This document shows, piece by piece, positions 22,350-24,351 of a stretch of 24,351 bases of DNA (positions are counted from its first letter, which is position 1; each line of letters starts with the position of its first letter). The notes under the pieces were generated by a model. It worked only from the letters and a program-made list of their open reading frames with translations, did not search any database and was not told where the DNA came from. The translations under genes and the position numbers were made by a program. The DNA comes from a virus. Where the stretch lies: positions 1-24,351 of the IMG/VR virus record IMGVR_UViG_3300034104_000864, one strand, 5' to 3'.

Positions 22350-24215
22350 TTAACCCCTCAAAATTTGTAACAAGGTGTCAACGTCAGTACCGTTTACGCG
22401 ACCACCATTAGAAAACCCGCCATCCCCGTCATTCTGCTCTTGCTGCATTCCCTGCATCGGCATTGGCATCGGCATCCCTGAGAATCCGTCACTTGCCCCA
22501 AGTGCAGAAGGCGGAACGTAACTCCCACCAAACAAATCTTCCCCAAACAGCTCTTTGTAAGATTTTATCTTAGCACCCTCAGTCTTGTCACTCATCATCA
22601 TGTTCAACAGAGAGTTTTGTTGCTGTTGCTGTTGATTAGCCAAGTTAGCAATAGCATCTACCGCAGGGTTTGTGCCGGATGTAGTGGGTCTTGCGCCGGG
22701 GGTGGTTGGAGTAGCTGGTCTAGCTCCGGGTTTTGCTGGAGCCGCTTTCTTAGCACCGCCGGGCATAGCCCCAGCTCTTTTCATCAACTCCGCACCGCTT
22801 ATGGCCGTGTCTCGATCTGGCATATAGCTCACATCAATCTCTTGGCCATCCTTGCTTGTCCAAACTCCGGGTCTGGTCAGGCTGTATTCCCATTCTTTGT
22901 TGGGGTCGATATTACCTGTCTCTGGCCCAAGTGGGCCTTGTAGTCCACCCAAAGGATCTGGAACAAACTCACCCGTTATTTCATTGATGTAACCGGAGGT
23001 TGAATTGGTCGGCATTGAGCCGCCAAAAGTTGGATCAAACACACTTTCATAACCGCCACTGTCTGGTGGGATTGTGGACGGAAAATCTTCGTCTGGACTT
23101 GGTAAATTAAATTCATCCGAGCCGCCAGTTAAGGATGAGTACCCACCACTGCCGGGTTTGAACATACCGGGGATCAGGTTCGCCCTAAATTCATCCATAT
23201 CGCCGGGGCCAAGAGAAGCGGTAAGGTTGTTAGACTTTGGAATTGCGTCCATGCCATAGCGCAGTATGGCTAGTGGATCACCGCTTCCAAGCGCTTTAAC
23301 CGCACCAATTGTTTTAGAAATATCTTTAAGGTCAACCCCGCCAATGTCACTTATTCCACCGGCATTAGCGCCAGCCATAGCAATTGCTAACGGATCGCCA
23401 CTCTTTAAAACGTTTGCAAATTTAGCTGCGTTAGCAATATCAGCCATTCCACTGATACCAGCCATGTTGCCAAGACCAGCGGCTCCAGCAATTGCGCCCA
23501 ATACGTTACCTTGCTTAGCTGCGATCAATGAGTTTAAACCTGCGGCAAAAGGCTGCAAGCCGGGAACAAATGATGCAATTGTTAATAGCGGAGCAATCTT
23601 GCCAAGATCGCTACTAGACGCGCCTTGTGTGTAGAAAATGGGATTGCCTTGGTCATCAAACTGCACGCCGTAACCAGTATTGCCCTTACCCTCGTAAGTC
23701 CCACCAAAGAAGTTCCCTCCTTGGCGGCCACCATACGTTACCGGAACTTCTTGACCTGTTAGCTTGTTGCCGAATGTTTCACCAGTAGCACCAAAAAGCT
23801 GACCGTTTTCTTCTTTTATGTTTTTAACGTCAACATTCTTGTAAGTGGGTTGGTTATATTCATCCGTTCCTGTTACAACACCATAGACAGGCTTTACTTG
23901 CTGGGCTTCTTCTGGGCTGAGATCTCTACGAACGTAATCTGTACCATCACCAGTATCAACGGCATCCATTACATAAAATTCAGAACCTGAACCTTGAACA
24001 GGCTGACCGTTAAAAGTCATGCCAATTTTTTCAACAGGCTCATACTTATCAACTTTGCCAAACTGCTTGATGTCGGTAATGCCAATGTCAGCCAAAATCT
24101 TAGCCATATCCTCGGCATTTGCCTCAGCAGAACCATGACCCGCACCAGACCATTTACTGGTTAAACCTTGACCAAGAATTTGTTGTTTTATAAGTTGCTT
24201 GTAATCTTCAGCCAT
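22350..24215 (-). CDS. 621-residue virion-arm protein, unknown function
   Basis: ATG 24215 (MAEDYKQLIKQQ) is preferred to the TTG at 24233 because GGAAGG lies upstream of it and the preceding gene stops at 24218. The N-terminal 200 residues look folded, with repeated beta-type segments. Residues 205-330 are Gly/Ala-rich and hydrophobic, containing SGDPLAI twice (272-278 and 311-317). A disordered region follows with VFDPTFGGSMP (392-402), shared with the next protein, then KPGARP-type repeats, a six-Gln run (528-533) and MPMPMPM. FSNGGRV (601-607) precedes the C-terminal helix DVDTLLQILRG. There is no enzymatic motif. The hydrophobic middle could insert in a membrane, so an ejection or neck role is possible but unproven. 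Confidence 0.8.
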   Translation of the reverse strand: MAEDYKQLIKQQILGQGLTSKWSGAGHGSAEANAEDMAKILADIGITDIKQFGKVDKYEPVEKIGMTFNGQPVQGSGSEFYVMDAVDTGDGTDYVRRDLSPEEAQQVKPVYGVVTGTDEYNQPTYKNVDVKNIKEENGQLFGATGETFGNKLTGQEVPVTYGGRQGGNFFGGTYEGKGNTGYGVQFDDQGNPIFYTQGASSSDLGKIAPLLTIASFVPGLQPFAAGLNSLIAAKQGNVLGAIAGAAGLGNMAGISGMADIANAAKFANVLKSGDPLAIAMAGANAGGISDIGGVDLKDISKTIGAVKALGSGDPLAILRYGMDAIPKSNNLTASLGPGDMDEFRANLIPGMFKPGSGGYSSLTGGSDEFNLPSPDEDFPSTIPPDSGGYESVFDPTFGGSMPTNSTSGYINEITGEFVPDPLGGLQGPLGPETGNIDPNKEWEYSLTRPGVWTSKDGQEIDVSYMPDRDTAISGAELMKRAGAMPGGAKKAAPAKPGARPATPTTPGARPTTSGTNPAVDAIANLANQQQQQQNSLLNMMMSDKTEGAKIKSYKELFGEDLFGGSYVPPSALGASDGFSGMPMPMPMQGMQQEQNDGDGGFSNGGRVNGTDVDTLLQILRG

Positions 24216-24217
24216 GT

Positions 24218-24351
24218 TTAGCCAACCTTCCAATTTGTTCCGTCTGAATATACAGGCACGGCTACCGCTCCGCCAGCCGCAACAGTAGCGCCAAAGCTTG
24301 GAGCTGAAGCATCAGTAACAAACGCCCTAGCACCTTTACCTGAAGTGACCG
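24218..24351 (-). CDS. C-terminus of a virion protein, probable fibre type (partial)
   Basis: The frame enters from the right edge and gives 43 residues ending in TAA (24220-24218). It contains GKGARAFVTDAS, then GATVAAGGAVAVPVYSDG and a final TNWKVG. A C-terminus of the form RAFVTDA, a Gly/Ala spacer, then PVYSDGTNW is common at the ends of phage tail-fibre and other surface virion proteins, from memory. The stop is 2 bases before the ATG of the next gene, and the GGAAGG serving that gene lies in its last codons. Most of the gene is outside the window. Confidence 0.7.
   Translation of the reverse strand, partial: VTSGKGARAFVTDASAPSFGATVAAGGAVAVPVYSDGTNWKVG

Noticed and set aside
22615-22640. 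Trinucleotide TTGCTG run
   Set aside because: It encodes the six-glutamine run of the 621-residue protein.

Overview
This window looks like part of a double-stranded DNA tailed bacteriophage genome, probably an uncultured aquatic phage. It is densely packed, with ATGA and short start/stop overlaps, and contains no host housekeeping gene, rRNA, tRNA or CRISPR. It has a complete phage-style replication set, and its virion-type proteins are of a kind common in environmental phages. No RNA polymerase, integrase, terminase, portal, capsid or lysis gene falls inside the window, so family and lifestyle are not settled. The host cannot be read from the sequence. A perfect sigma-70 type promoter at least points to a bacterial host using its own RNA polymerase.

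Left arm, + strand, 1-11785. A run of small early-type genes (68-2113) includes a 59-residue gene at 467-646, a DUF3310 protein, a VRR-NUC nuclease and two similar small proteins in tandem. Replication and recombination genes follow: a family A DNA polymerase with proofreading domain (2091-3992), a RecB/Cas4-like nuclease with a candidate Fe-S cysteine set (4034-4699), a small HNH protein, an SF2/SNF2-like helicase (5101-6651) and a small HExxH protein. A consensus promoter overlapped by a palindrome (7026-7053) then precedes a coiled-coil protein, a probable ssDNA-binding protein and a small helix-turn-helix protein. The arm ends with a 948-residue primase-polymerase/ATPase and a small basic protein with a TTG start. 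Intrinsic terminators lie directly in front of the helicase and the primase.

Right arm, - strand, 24351-11779. It reads toward the left arm, and the two arms meet with overlapping stop codons (11779-11785). In transcription order it holds the C-terminus of a probable fibre or other virion protein, a 621-residue and an 822-residue low-complexity protein, a proline-rich protein without a good start codon, a 603-residue Q/P-rich protein, and a 1867-residue polyvalent protein with a metallopeptidase motif and an LPD38-like C-terminus. The last resembles large internal proteins ejected with the DNA.

Most interesting observations: (1) a short motif [FY][AS]xGGxV occurs five times across four neighbouring, otherwise dissimilar virion-arm proteins; (2) two tandem U-UUG-GGN heptamers and a strong GC hairpin sit at the junction of the 822-residue and proline-rich genes, in the correct phase for a -1 frameshift fusion, although hairpin-gated translational coupling is an alternative; (3) the polymerase carries Leu at the position equivalent to E. 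coli Phe762; (4) a palindrome ACACTG-N8-CAGTGT is embedded in a perfect promoter upstream of the HTH gene.
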